A stretch of 9,219 nucleotides of DNA from Nitrososphaerota archaeon (GTDB lineage: Archaea; Thermoproteota; Nitrososphaeria; Nitrososphaerales; UBA57). The translations under genes and the position numbers were made by a program. The DNA lies in the NCBI GenBank assembly GCA_016180375.1, contig JACPBJ010000090.1, positions 1-9,219 of the forward strand, read 5' to 3'. Shown here piece by piece: positions 1-5,944 of this stretch (the stretch's first letter is position 1; every line of letters begins with the position of its first letter). The notes under the pieces are model-generated. The model was not told the origin of the DNA. It ran no database searches and saw only the letters and a program-made list of their open reading frames with translations.

Positions 1-1
1 G

Positions 2-106
2 CAGATGGTTATAGAGCTGCCGGAGATTCAAGAAATCGATATCAACCCTCTTGTGGTATTTGAAAAGGGCTGCAGAGCTTTAGATGCTAGAATACTTCTT
101 TCATGA
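2..106 (+). CDS. ADP-forming acyl-CoA synthetase, C-terminal end (partial)
   Basis: Only the last 34 codons are present, running in from before the window and ending at TGA 104-106. The peptide contains EIQEIDINPLVVFEKG followed by ALDARILL. This matches the closing strand of the ATP-grasp (beta) part of NDP-forming acyl-CoA synthetases, where an E-[IL]-D-[IV]-NPL-[VI]-V block precedes an (A/V)DARI ending. Family members make or use acyl-CoA thioesters with ADP/ATP. In Nitrososphaerota, fused members include the ADP-forming 3-hydroxypropionyl- and 4-hydroxybutyryl-CoA synthetases of the carbon-fixation cycle, but 34 residues cannot tell these from an acetyl-CoA synthetase. The transporter start lies 12 bp downstream, so the two may be co-transcribed. 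Confidence 0.8.
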   Translation, partial: QMVIELPEIQEIDINPLVVFEKGCRALDARILLS

Positions 107-118
107 TAGGTGTATAAA

Positions 119-862
119 ATGAAGATCTTTGGGCGAGACAACGAAGATTCAGAGGAAGCGAGGGAGAGGGCAGAGCCTCTTGGCGGACATAAAATGTATG
201 GTTCAAAACTCAGAGACTTCATCCTCGGCGTGCAAGATGGTCTTGTTAATGTTCTTGGTTTGCTTCTTGGAGTTGCCACCGCTACCCTAGACACAAAGAC
301 CATACTCATAGCAGGGCTTGCTGCAACTTTTGCTGAATCCATTGCGATGGCTGCAGTTGCATACACATCAACCAAAGCTTATTCCGATTTTTACAGAAGT
401 GAGCTGGAGCGAGAGAGGATGCACATAGAGCAGATTCCTGACCATGAAACGGGGGAGATAAGGGAGATGTGGGCCAAGAAGGGATTCTCCGGTAAAGAGC
501 TTGAACATATTGTTCAGACGATAACTTCAGACAAACAAGTCTGGCTTGAATATATGATGGCGGAAGAGCTGAAGCTCGTGCCACAGGACAAAGATAGGCC
601 TTCCCAGTCGGCAATGATAGTGGGGTTATCATCATTTCTGGGGTCGATTGTCCCATTGGCGCCGTTCTTTTTCTTATCCGTGACATTAGGAGTCTACTCA
701 TCGGTAGGCGTCTCATGTACTTTCTTATTCTTCATAGGAGCCTACAAAGCAAAGCTGACGATCGGTGATTGGAGAAAGACCGGGATAGAAATGGTTCTAA
801 TAGGTGGTGCCGCTGCCATTGCTGGAGCCATCATTGGACGGCTGCTTGGGGCAGTGCTGTAA
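119..862 (+). CDS. VIT1/CCC1-family iron/manganese transporter
   Basis: A membrane protein of 247 residues from ATG 119. This start is preferred because AGGTG at 108-112 forms a Shine-Dalgarno site 6 nt upstream; the alternative GTG at 110 overlaps that site. Five hydrophobic segments lie at about residues 32-55, 60-83, 163-185, 186-209 and 221-244, the VIT1/CCC1 topology. Segment 1 has the family GVQDGLVNVLGLLLG pattern with Asp40, and segment 2 has ESIAMA with Met77. In plant VIT1 the equivalent Asp and Met line the ion path. Between segments 2 and 3 is a charged cytosolic domain of about 75 residues, rich in Glu (95, 97, 99, 104, 110, 113, 116) and with MMAEEL at 146-151, like the VIT metal-binding domain. 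By family it exports Fe(II) or Mn(II) from the cytosol, probably by proton exchange. Metal specificity is inferred. The first 25 residues are charged and not conserved. Confidence 0.9.
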   Translation: MKIFGRDNEDSEEARERAEPLGGHKMYGSKLRDFILGVQDGLVNVLGLLLGVATATLDTKTILIAGLAATFAESIAMAAVAYTSTKAYSDFYRSELERERMHIEQIPDHETGEIREMWAKKGFSGKELEHIVQTITSDKQVWLEYMMAEELKLVPQDKDRPSQSAMIVGLSSFLGSIVPLAPFFFLSVTLGVYSSVGVSCTFLFFIGAYKAKLTIGDWRKTGIEMVLIGGAAAIAGAIIGRLLGAVL

Positions 863-912
863 GGGCAGGAAGGTTATCTACTTCGATGTCGTACCATAGA
901 GCAGGGAGTTAA

Positions 913-1650
913 TTGATCGAGATAGAGATCAGGGAATTTAAGAAACATGACATACGAGGAGGGATAGTGATTGATGGGCTTCCAAACATCGGCCTAGTAA
1001 GTCCCATATTTTCATCGTATCTTGTTGGAGCTCTACAACTAGACCAAATAGCTTGTCTTGATTCTGACTACTTTCCTCCTGCTTCAATGATATTTGCGGG
1101 GAAGCCAAAGTTTCCTGCCAGAATATATGCAGGCACAAACCCAAAACTTGCAATCTTTGTTGCAGAATTCACGCCGCCACCTGTGCTTGACAGGCCGCTT
1201 GCAAAGAAGATTTTCTCTTGGGCAATTGAGCAAAAGGCTTCGATGATCATAACGTCGGTTCCGCTTCCTGTCTTAGAAGACGATGAGGTTGACGACGGCG
1301 CACCTGTGCTGGGAGTTGGCAGCACCCAAAGGGCCAGAGAACTCCTTGCCAAGGCAGGAATAAGGAGGTTTGACATCGGCATCGTAACAGGAACGCCAGG
1401 CGTTCTACTCAACGAAGGAAGATGGGCAAACTTTGATGTCATCGCCCTAATCGTAAAGGCTCATCCAACTGCTCCAGACCATAGAGCAGCAGCTAAAATC
1501 ATAGAGACTCTCGGAAAACTGATCTCAGGCATGAAGATAGATGTTGGACCTTTGTACGAAGAGGCGACAAGAATAGAAGCAACGCTCAAGACGATAAGGG
1601 CTCAGGCAAGCAAGGCGCAGACTCTTCCCCAAGAAAACATGTACCGATGA
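913..1650 (+). CDS. PAC2-family protein, archaeal proteasome-assembly chaperone homologue (PbaA/PbaB type)
   Basis: 245 residues from TTG 913, with a purine-rich GGGAG at 904-908 just upstream and no better start nearby. Residues 22-41 (GLPNIGLVSPIFSSYLVGAL) are the PAC2 N-terminal signature. VPLPVLEDDEVDDG at 117-129 and GTPGVLLNEGR at 160-170 are further family blocks. Residues 212-234 look like a charged helix. PAC2 proteins share the fold of eukaryotic PAC1/PAC2 chaperones; archaeal PbaA and PbaB bind proteasome alpha subunits, and PbaB of Pyrococcus acts as a proteasome activator. The last three residues here, Met-Tyr-Arg, fit the HbYX motif by which activators dock into alpha-ring pockets. 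No proteasome gene lies in the window. The carbamate kinase gene starts 9 bp downstream, so co-transcription is likely. The family is clear; proteasome docking is inferred. Confidence 0.85.
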   Translation: MIEIEIREFKKHDIRGGIVIDGLPNIGLVSPIFSSYLVGALQLDQIACLDSDYFPPASMIFAGKPKFPARIYAGTNPKLAIFVAEFTPPPVLDRPLAKKIFSWAIEQKASMIITSVPLPVLEDDEVDDGAPVLGVGSTQRARELLAKAGIRRFDIGIVTGTPGVLLNEGRWANFDVIALIVKAHPTAPDHRAAAKIIETLGKLISGMKIDVGPLYEEATRIEATLKTIRAQASKAQTLPQENMYR

Positions 1651-1659
1651 TTTTCATAA

Positions 1660-2604
1660 TTGCAGAAACGTCCTACAATAGTAATAGCTCTTGGAGGAAA
1701 TGCCCTAGTTAGAGACGGGAGGCTGGATTTTGCCTCCCAGCTGAAAAGTGCCTCTAGAGCCCTGAAAGACATTCCACAGATTCTGCCAAAATGGGACGTT
1801 GTGATAACGCATGGTAACGGCCCTCAAGTAGGAGCGTCATTGATTAGACATCACGCTGCAAAGACGGTTACGCCGTATCCCCTCTACGCGTGCGTCGCTG
1901 AAACTCAAGGCTCAATAGGATATTTGATAGAAACAGCACTGGAAGAACATCTTCAGAAAATTGGTCTGAAGCATAGACCCGTAACTGTAATCACGCGAGC
2001 GCTTGTCGACAAAGGGTCGCTCGCAAAGAGTCCACTCAAGCCCATAGGGCATTATTATTCAAAGGAAGAATTGCAAAGCGCAAGAAAACTGAGACCTGCT
2101 GCTGAATTTCGCTTCTTCAAAGGAAAAGGTTACAGGCTCTTGGTTCCTTCTCCAGAACCCAAAGAAATCCTCGAGGCGACTCTTGTCAGGAATATAGTTG
2201 GCAACAATTGTATTCCCATTGCCTGCGGCGGAGGAGGAATTCCTGTTGCTGAAGTTAGGGGGAGGTTGACTGGCATGGAAGCCGTGATAGACAAGGATCT
2301 TGCTTCTGGACTGCTCGCAACTGCAATAGGCGCAGATACTTTTGTAAGCCTCACAGACATTGAAGGAGCTTACATCAATTATGAATCTAAGAAAAGAACC
2401 CTGCTAAGGAATGTCTCTTTAGAAGAAATAAGGAGATACTACGAGATGGGAGAGTTTGCCGAGGGAAGCATGGGACCCAAAGTGCTTGCATGCATCAGGT
2501 TCTTGGAAAAGGGAGGGAAGAGAGCAGTAATCGCTCACCTTGACAAACTAAAATCGGCAGTAGCTGGAAAATCAGGCACCCAAATTGCTAATTATCTTGC
2601 CTGA
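1660..2604 (+). CDS. arcC: Carbamate kinase
   Basis: 314 residues from TTG 1660, 9 bp after the PAC2 stop; no in-frame ATG precedes the first conserved strand. Amino-acid-kinase-fold motifs occur in order: IALGGNAL (9-16), VVITHGNGPQVG (47-58), ETQGSIGYLIE (81-91), the small lid-subdomain segment with KPIGHYYSKEEL (127-138), CGGGGIPV (189-196), VIDKDLAS (209-216), LTDIEGA (231-237), GEFAEGSMGPKVLA (264-277) and a C-terminal GKSGTQI. This matches carbamate kinase in length and order, and the KPIG-Y lid block separates it from acetylglutamate and UMP kinases. The enzyme interconverts ATP plus carbamate and ADP plus carbamoyl phosphate in the cytosol. It may make ATP from carbamoyl phosphate or, as proposed for hyperthermophilic archaea, make carbamoyl phosphate. 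No arginine deiminase or transcarbamylase gene is adjacent, so the direction is undecided. Confidence 0.9.
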   Translation: MQKRPTIVIALGGNALVRDGRLDFASQLKSASRALKDIPQILPKWDVVITHGNGPQVGASLIRHHAAKTVTPYPLYACVAETQGSIGYLIETALEEHLQKIGLKHRPVTVITRALVDKGSLAKSPLKPIGHYYSKEELQSARKLRPAAEFRFFKGKGYRLLVPSPEPKEILEATLVRNIVGNNCIPIACGGGGIPVAEVRGRLTGMEAVIDKDLASGLLATAIGADTFVSLTDIEGAYINYESKKRTLLRNVSLEEIRRYYEMGEFAEGSMGPKVLACIRFLEKGGKRAVIAHLDKLKSAVAGKSGTQIANYLA

Positions 2605-2649
2605 AAATTAGGCATTAGTCTTAAGAAGGTGCGATGTGTAATTTCTACG

Positions 2650-3147
2650 ATGGTAAACCAGCCCATCCATACCAGCACTATAGCAGAGATAATGACCAAA
2701 CCAGTTGCGACAGTAACTCCTTCGGATAGCATTTTGCACGCAGTTTCAGTTATGGTGGACAAAGAAATTGGATGCGTTGTGGTATTACAAGGGAAACCTG
2801 TTGGCATACTTACAGAGAGAGACATTCTCAAGCAGATCCGCAAAGGAATCGATTTCATGTATGTACCCGTAAAAGAAGTGATGAGCAAACCAGTGGTTAC
2901 TATAGCATCGACCGATGATCCTTTGAAAGCGCTCTCCATGATGACCGATAGAAAGATCAGGCGGCTTCCTGTAGTAGAAAGGGAGAAACTTGTCGGAATA
3001 GTTACAGAAAGGGATTTGGTAAGATGGATTCTGATCCATCCTGAAGTAATTGCGACATTACTTTCCGAGTCTTCGTTTCCAGTCCTTTCAAAAGAGTTGA
3101 TAGTTGCGTTCTTTACGAATATAGGACCTGAAAGAGGATTAAGATGA
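2650..3147 (+). CDS. Tandem CBS-domain protein
   Basis: 165 residues from ATG 2650. An in-frame GTG at 2629 would add seven residues, but it overlaps the AAGGTG at 2626-2631 that resembles a ribosome site; the start is therefore uncertain. Two CBS motifs make one Bateman module. CBS1 (about 10-62) has IAEIMTKPVATVTPSDS and closes with VGILTERDIL. CBS2 (about 75-128) has VKEVMSKPVVTIASTDDP and closes with VGIVTERDLV. The G-I-[LV]-TERD endings are typical of nucleotide-binding CBS pairs that sense AMP, ATP or S-adenosylmethionine. About 37 residues follow, with no DNA-binding, kinase or membrane domain visible, so it is a stand-alone sensor whose partner is unknown. It follows carbamate kinase by 45 bp and converges on nob1 with a 4-bp gap. 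Confidence 0.88.
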   Translation: MVNQPIHTSTIAEIMTKPVATVTPSDSILHAVSVMVDKEIGCVVVLQGKPVGILTERDILKQIRKGIDFMYVPVKEVMSKPVVTIASTDDPLKALSMMTDRKIRRLPVVEREKLVGIVTERDLVRWILIHPEVIATLLSESSFPVLSKELIVAFFTNIGPERGLR

Positions 3148-3151
3148 AAGG

Positions 3152-3676
3152 CTAGACTGGAGTAGCACTTCCAAACCTTCTTTTCAATTCAGTTCCGCAG
3201 ACATCACACCTCTTTGGAATATCCTTCGAGAAAGATTTACCGCAGCCGCTGCAGTAAACTACCCACTTCACCGTCTTCGTGATGCCTTGGGTCATCACAG
3301 ATGATGATTTCAATCCCAAAAGGCTTGCAGTATTTTGAATTGAATAGTCGTCTGAAACAACGGTCACGTTATGGCCTAGAGTGCGCAGGAACACTCCCAA
3401 AGCAATCAGAGAGATGTCTGCTTTTGACAGCTTTTGGATGTCGATGCTCTGCTTCGCCAGCTCTTTTACCTTGTTCATAGATTCTTGATCAGGGTCGACT
3501 ATCCTGAGCCTCCCCGACTCCATGAGCGCTCCAACCTTCGTTCCTAGTCCTCTCCCCCTGCTTACCTCTTCTAGCACCTGAGGGCTTGTGTAGCATAGGA
3601 CTGCCGAGGAAAAGGGAAGCCCAGCATAGAATGCCGTAGCATCAAGCACTATTACTGATTCTTGAATGTCCTCCAA
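3152..3676 (-). CDS. nob1: Nob1, PIN-domain endoribonuclease with zinc ribbon
   Basis: 174 residues. The N-terminal PIN domain (about 8-128) opens with VIVLDATAFYAG. Its likely metal-binding acids are Asp12, Glu36/37, Asp87 (in LSKADISLIAL) and Asp109/110. A zinc ribbon follows, with Cys142-x2-Cys145 and Cys157-x2-Cys160, then a basic KRR end. This arrangement and length are diagnostic of archaeal Nob1, which cleaves the 3' end of pre-16S rRNA during small-subunit maturation. It lies 20 bp downstream of NAD kinase, so the pair are probably co-transcribed. The start is unclear: TTG 3676 overlaps a strong GGAGG at 3670-3674, the ATGs just upstream (3684, 3687) are out of frame, and GTG 3649, just before the first conserved strand, is a possible alternative. 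Confidence 0.9.
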   Translation of the reverse strand: MEDIQESVIVLDATAFYAGLPFSSAVLCYTSPQVLEEVSRGRGLGTKVGALMESGRLRIVDPDQESMNKVKELAKQSIDIQKLSKADISLIALGVFLRTLGHNVTVVSDDYSIQNTASLLGLKSSSVMTQGITKTVKWVVYCSGCGKSFSKDIPKRCDVCGTELKRRFGSATPV

Positions 3677-3696
3677 ATTTTCATCATCAGAGCATT

Positions 3697-4545
3697 CTAG
3701 AACCCAAGTTTCTTGAGTTGCCTGAACGGTGAGGGTGCGAATCTGACGAAAAGAGCGTCTTTAGCGTACTTGGAGATAGTGATTTTGTTCCCCGCTCGGA
3801 ACGGGAAATCAAGTTGTCCATCAATAAGGATGTTCGAATTATCGGTCGACTCGATATCCACATTGTCTGGAGGGATTACGATTGGAGGCATGCGAAAGAC
3901 CGGGGCAACGGGTGTCAGTAGAAAAGCATCCATTCCTTCGTTGACTATTGTGGAGCCTAGGGAAAGCGAATGGCCAGTCGAACCAGTAGGAGTTGAAATC
4001 ATTACTCCGTCCATCCTTTGAACAATTGTAGGGCCCCCGTCAATTGCTATCTTATAAGTCGGTGCTCTGAGCTTTGTAAGTCTATCTATGTAAACTTCGT
4101 TAAGTGCTGGAGGGAGTTTCTTCCTTCCAACTTTTGCTTGCAGTCGTATTCTTCTGTCAAGAAAATACTTGCCATCAATGATTTTTTTGACGGCTTTATC
4201 AGCAAACTCAGGCTCGACCTCTGCCAAGAGCCCTCTGCCTCCCATGTTGATGCCCAAAATTGGCATGCTGTCGCGAATGTTTCTAACCGTTTTTAGTATG
4301 GTTCCGTCTCCTCCAACTATCACCACAAGATCGGTCTTAGTTTTGGAAATTGAAGTGAAACTATCCAGAGATCGAAACTTCGAACTTCTTAGAGGTTCAA
4401 TCAAATATGGCTCTATCTTCCTAGCCTTCAGTATCGTTGCAAATTCTATTGCTACATTGTCTATCTCCTTGGTACCCTTTGAGATTATACATGCGCTTCT
4501 TATTGCGTGTCCTTTTGGCGAGGGTTCTCTTTGCAAAAACACCAT
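3697..4545 (-). CDS. nadK: NAD kinase (ATP-NAD kinase)
   Basis: About 282 residues from ATG 4545; TTG 4554, GTG 4548 and GTG 4542 are in-frame alternatives. The phosphate-binding GGDGT is at 78-82, in VVIVGGDGTILKTVRNI, followed by GINMGGRGLLAEV. NEVYI is at 149-153, and DGVMISTPTGSTGHSLSLGS covers the NAD-kinase core block near 179-198. The usual S-T-A-Y-S-L-S here reads S-T-G-H-S-L-S, a small variation of unknown effect. The enzyme phosphorylates NAD+ to NADP+ with ATP or polyphosphate in the cytosol and sets the NADP(H) supply. Length is normal and no frame break is seen. It is divergent from aIF5A over a very short spacer and leads an apparent two-gene unit with nob1. Confidence 0.93.
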   Translation of the reverse strand: MVFLQREPSPKGHAIRSACIISKGTKEIDNVAIEFATILKARKIEPYLIEPLRSSKFRSLDSFTSISKTKTDLVVIVGGDGTILKTVRNIRDSMPILGINMGGRGLLAEVEPEFADKAVKKIIDGKYFLDRRIRLQAKVGRKKLPPALNEVYIDRLTKLRAPTYKIAIDGGPTIVQRMDGVMISTPTGSTGHSLSLGSTIVNEGMDAFLLTPVAPVFRMPPIVIPPDNVDIESTDNSNILIDGQLDFPFRAGNKITISKYAKDALFVRFAPSPFRQLKKLGF

Positions 4546-4560
4546 CACGACCAAACAACA

Positions 4561-4568
4561 TTATATAG
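4561..4568 (+). promoter_or_regulatory. TATA box for aIF5A, possibly shared with NAD kinase
   Basis: TTATATAG sits in the 49-bp spacer between two divergent genes and is preceded on the + strand by the purine-rich ACCAAACAACA. Its centre is about 31 nt before the aIF5A ATG at 4595, so a start site 24-26 nt downstream gives a nearly leaderless mRNA. The complement reads CTATATAA and could also serve NAD kinase, but then transcription would begin near 4541, favouring a leaderless start at GTG 4542 or later. No other TATA element is visible in the spacer. Confidence 0.6.
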
Positions 4569-4594
4569 CCTTGTTGCTAGGTTGCGTGAGCCGA

Positions 4595-4993
4595 ATGAGC
4601 AGGCCAACAGATCTCGGAAGTGTAAAAGAGGGTTCGTACATACTCATAGATGGAGAGCCTTGCAGGATCGTTGCATATGATAAATCGAAGCCGGGAAAAC
4701 ATGGATCCGCAAAGGCAAGAGTTGTTGGCATAGGGCTCTTTGATGGAGTAAAAAGGACTATGGTTTCTCCAGTCGCTGCAAATATCGAGGTTCCTATTAT
4801 TGACAAGAAGAGCGGTCAGATACTTTCAATTTCAGGAAATAATGTGCAGATAATGGATTTGGAAACTTTCGAAGTCTTTGATACTCCCATGCCCCTAGAT
4901 GAGGAGATAAAGTCTAAGCTTGCACCTGCAGCAGAAGTAGAGTACTGGGTGGGTATGGGCAAGAGGAAGGTTATGAGGGTTAAAGGATCTTAA
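4595..4993 (+). CDS. eif5A: Translation factor aIF5A
   Basis: 132 residues from ATG 4595. The open frame continues far upstream, but that part is antisense to NAD kinase and lies before the TATA box; MSRPTDLGSVKEGSYILIDG is the normal aIF5A beginning. The N-terminal SH3-like domain carries KSKPGKHGSAKARVVG, with Lys35 at the position modified to deoxyhypusine or hypusine (eukaryotic TGKHGHAK). The C-terminal OB-fold half contains the conserved VQIMDLETFEVFDTP and ends EYWVGMGKRKVMRVKGS. The factor binds the ribosome E site and relieves stalling, for example at proline runs. The mRNA is predicted to have almost no leader. The TAA overlaps the stop codon of the convergent dnaJ. Confidence 0.95.
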   Translation: MSRPTDLGSVKEGSYILIDGEPCRIVAYDKSKPGKHGSAKARVVGIGLFDGVKRTMVSPVAANIEVPIIDKKSGQILSISGNNVQIMDLETFEVFDTPMPLDEEIKSKLAPAAEVEYWVGMGKRKVMRVKGS

Positions 4994-5823
4994 CCGAAGA
5001 AGGATTTCTTTTCTGAGGTATTGTCGCCAAATTCTTTTGCCAGTTCTTGGATGAGTTGCTTCTGCTTAGTCGTCAGCTTGTTTGGAACCTTCACGCCAAC
5101 TCTTACAAGTTCGTCACCCCTTCCATAGCCATCTAACCTCGGCATGCCCTTTCCCTTTAGTTTGAAGATTGTTCCGTTTTGCGTCGCTGGAGGGATCTTC
5201 AGCCTTGCAGTTCCTTCTATTGTTGGAACGTCTATTTCTGTTCCGAGGGCTGCTTGAGGGAAAGTTATTTCGACTCTGTGAATTATATCATCACCATCCC
5301 TCTCGAACTCTGGATTAGGTTTAACATGAATGACGACGTAGAGGTCTCCAGGCCTTCCTCCCTCTAAACTAACATCTCCCTGCTCTCTGAGCCTTAACCG
5401 ATATCCTTCATCTACACCAGCAGGAATCCTCACATCAATCCTGCCGCTTTTGGTGGTTGCACCGCTGCCTCTGCATGTTTTACATGGGTTGTCGATGATC
5501 GTCCCTCTGCCTCTGCATTTAGAGCAGGTTTCAATTCTGACCATCCTTGCGAAGCCAGTAGACTGGATGTGTTGTACTTGGCCCCTTCCCTGACATGTCG
5601 AGCAAGTCTTTGGAGAAGTTCCTCTTTGGGCTCCTGAGCCTCCACAAGTTTCGCAAAGCCTAGTTCTGGGAACCTCTACTTGCAACGTAACTCCTTTTGC
5701 AGCCTGCTCTAGAGTAATTTCTGCATCGAACCTTAGATCCTGACCGCGTGGTGGCCCTCTTGCTCTGCCTCCAAAACCTCCAAAGAAAGTATCAAAGATG
5801 CTCTCAAAACCTCCGAAACCCAT
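4990..5823 (-). CDS. dnaJ: DnaJ (Hsp40) lacking its J-domain
   Basis: 277 residues from ATG 5823, the first start codon available in this frame. It begins in the Gly/Phe region (MGFGGFESIFDTFFGGFGG). The zinc-binding region has all four CxxCxGxG repeats: Cys57-Cys60, Cys74-Cys77, Cys100-Cys103 and Cys114-Cys117. The two beta-sandwich substrate domains follow (RIDVRIPAGVDEGYRLRL, then EITFPQAALGTEIDVPTIEG) and the dimerisation tail (KLTTKQKQLIQELAKEFG). A full DnaJ is about 370 residues; the J-domain with its HPD motif, which stimulates the DnaK ATPase, is missing. The same frame stays coding-like back to a TGA at 5926-5928, and DnaK ends at 5945, so there is no room for a J-domain. The protein might hold substrates but should not activate DnaK. 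It may be a real deletion or an assembly error. Confidence 0.85.
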   Translation of the reverse strand: MGFGGFESIFDTFFGGFGGRARGPPRGQDLRFDAEITLEQAAKGVTLQVEVPRTRLCETCGGSGAQRGTSPKTCSTCQGRGQVQHIQSTGFARMVRIETCSKCRGRGTIIDNPCKTCRGSGATTKSGRIDVRIPAGVDEGYRLRLREQGDVSLEGGRPGDLYVVIHVKPNPEFERDGDDIIHRVEITFPQAALGTEIDVPTIEGTARLKIPPATQNGTIFKLKGKGMPRLDGYGRGDELVRVGVKVPNKLTTKQKQLIQELAKEFGDNTSEKKSFFG

Positions 5824-5925
5824 CCCTCTAAACAGTTCATCAAAATTAGCTCCTCTGAAGATGTCTTCCTGTGTGTACCTTGCGCCTATTCCTGCATGCC
5901 CGAATTGATCATATTGTGTTGTTGC
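5824..5925 (-). pseudogene. dnaJ: Untranslated remnant of the DnaJ J-domain end and G/F region
   Basis: Continuing the DnaJ frame upstream of ATG 5823 gives TTQYDQFGHAG near the far end and then YTQEDIFRGANFDELFRG, directly joined to the annotated protein. The first block matches the last J-domain helix of normal DnaJ (RAQYDQFGHAG, around residue 63-70 of a full protein). The second matches the start of the G/F region. There is no ATG, GTG or TTG in these 34 codons and the codon before them is TGA, so they cannot be translated as the sequence stands. Roughly 190 nt encoding J-domain helices I-III and the HPD loop are absent between here and the end of dnaK. Confidence 0.8.
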
Positions 5926-5944
5926 TCAATCATCAAGCCACATC

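Noticed and set aside
28..375. Minus-strand open frame over the transporter start
   Set aside because: It is low-complexity Ser/Arg/Pro-rich protein opposite a well-supported transporter gene and shows no family motif.
4169..4594. Long upstream extension of the aIF5A reading frame
   Set aside because: It is antisense to NAD kinase, lies before the TATA box, and aIF5A homology begins at ATG 4595.
5926..5943. Short peptide M-W-L-D-D-stop in the DnaJ frame after the dnaK stop
   Set aside because: Five codons is too short to support as a gene; it is mentioned only as a possible trace of the dnaJ 5' end.
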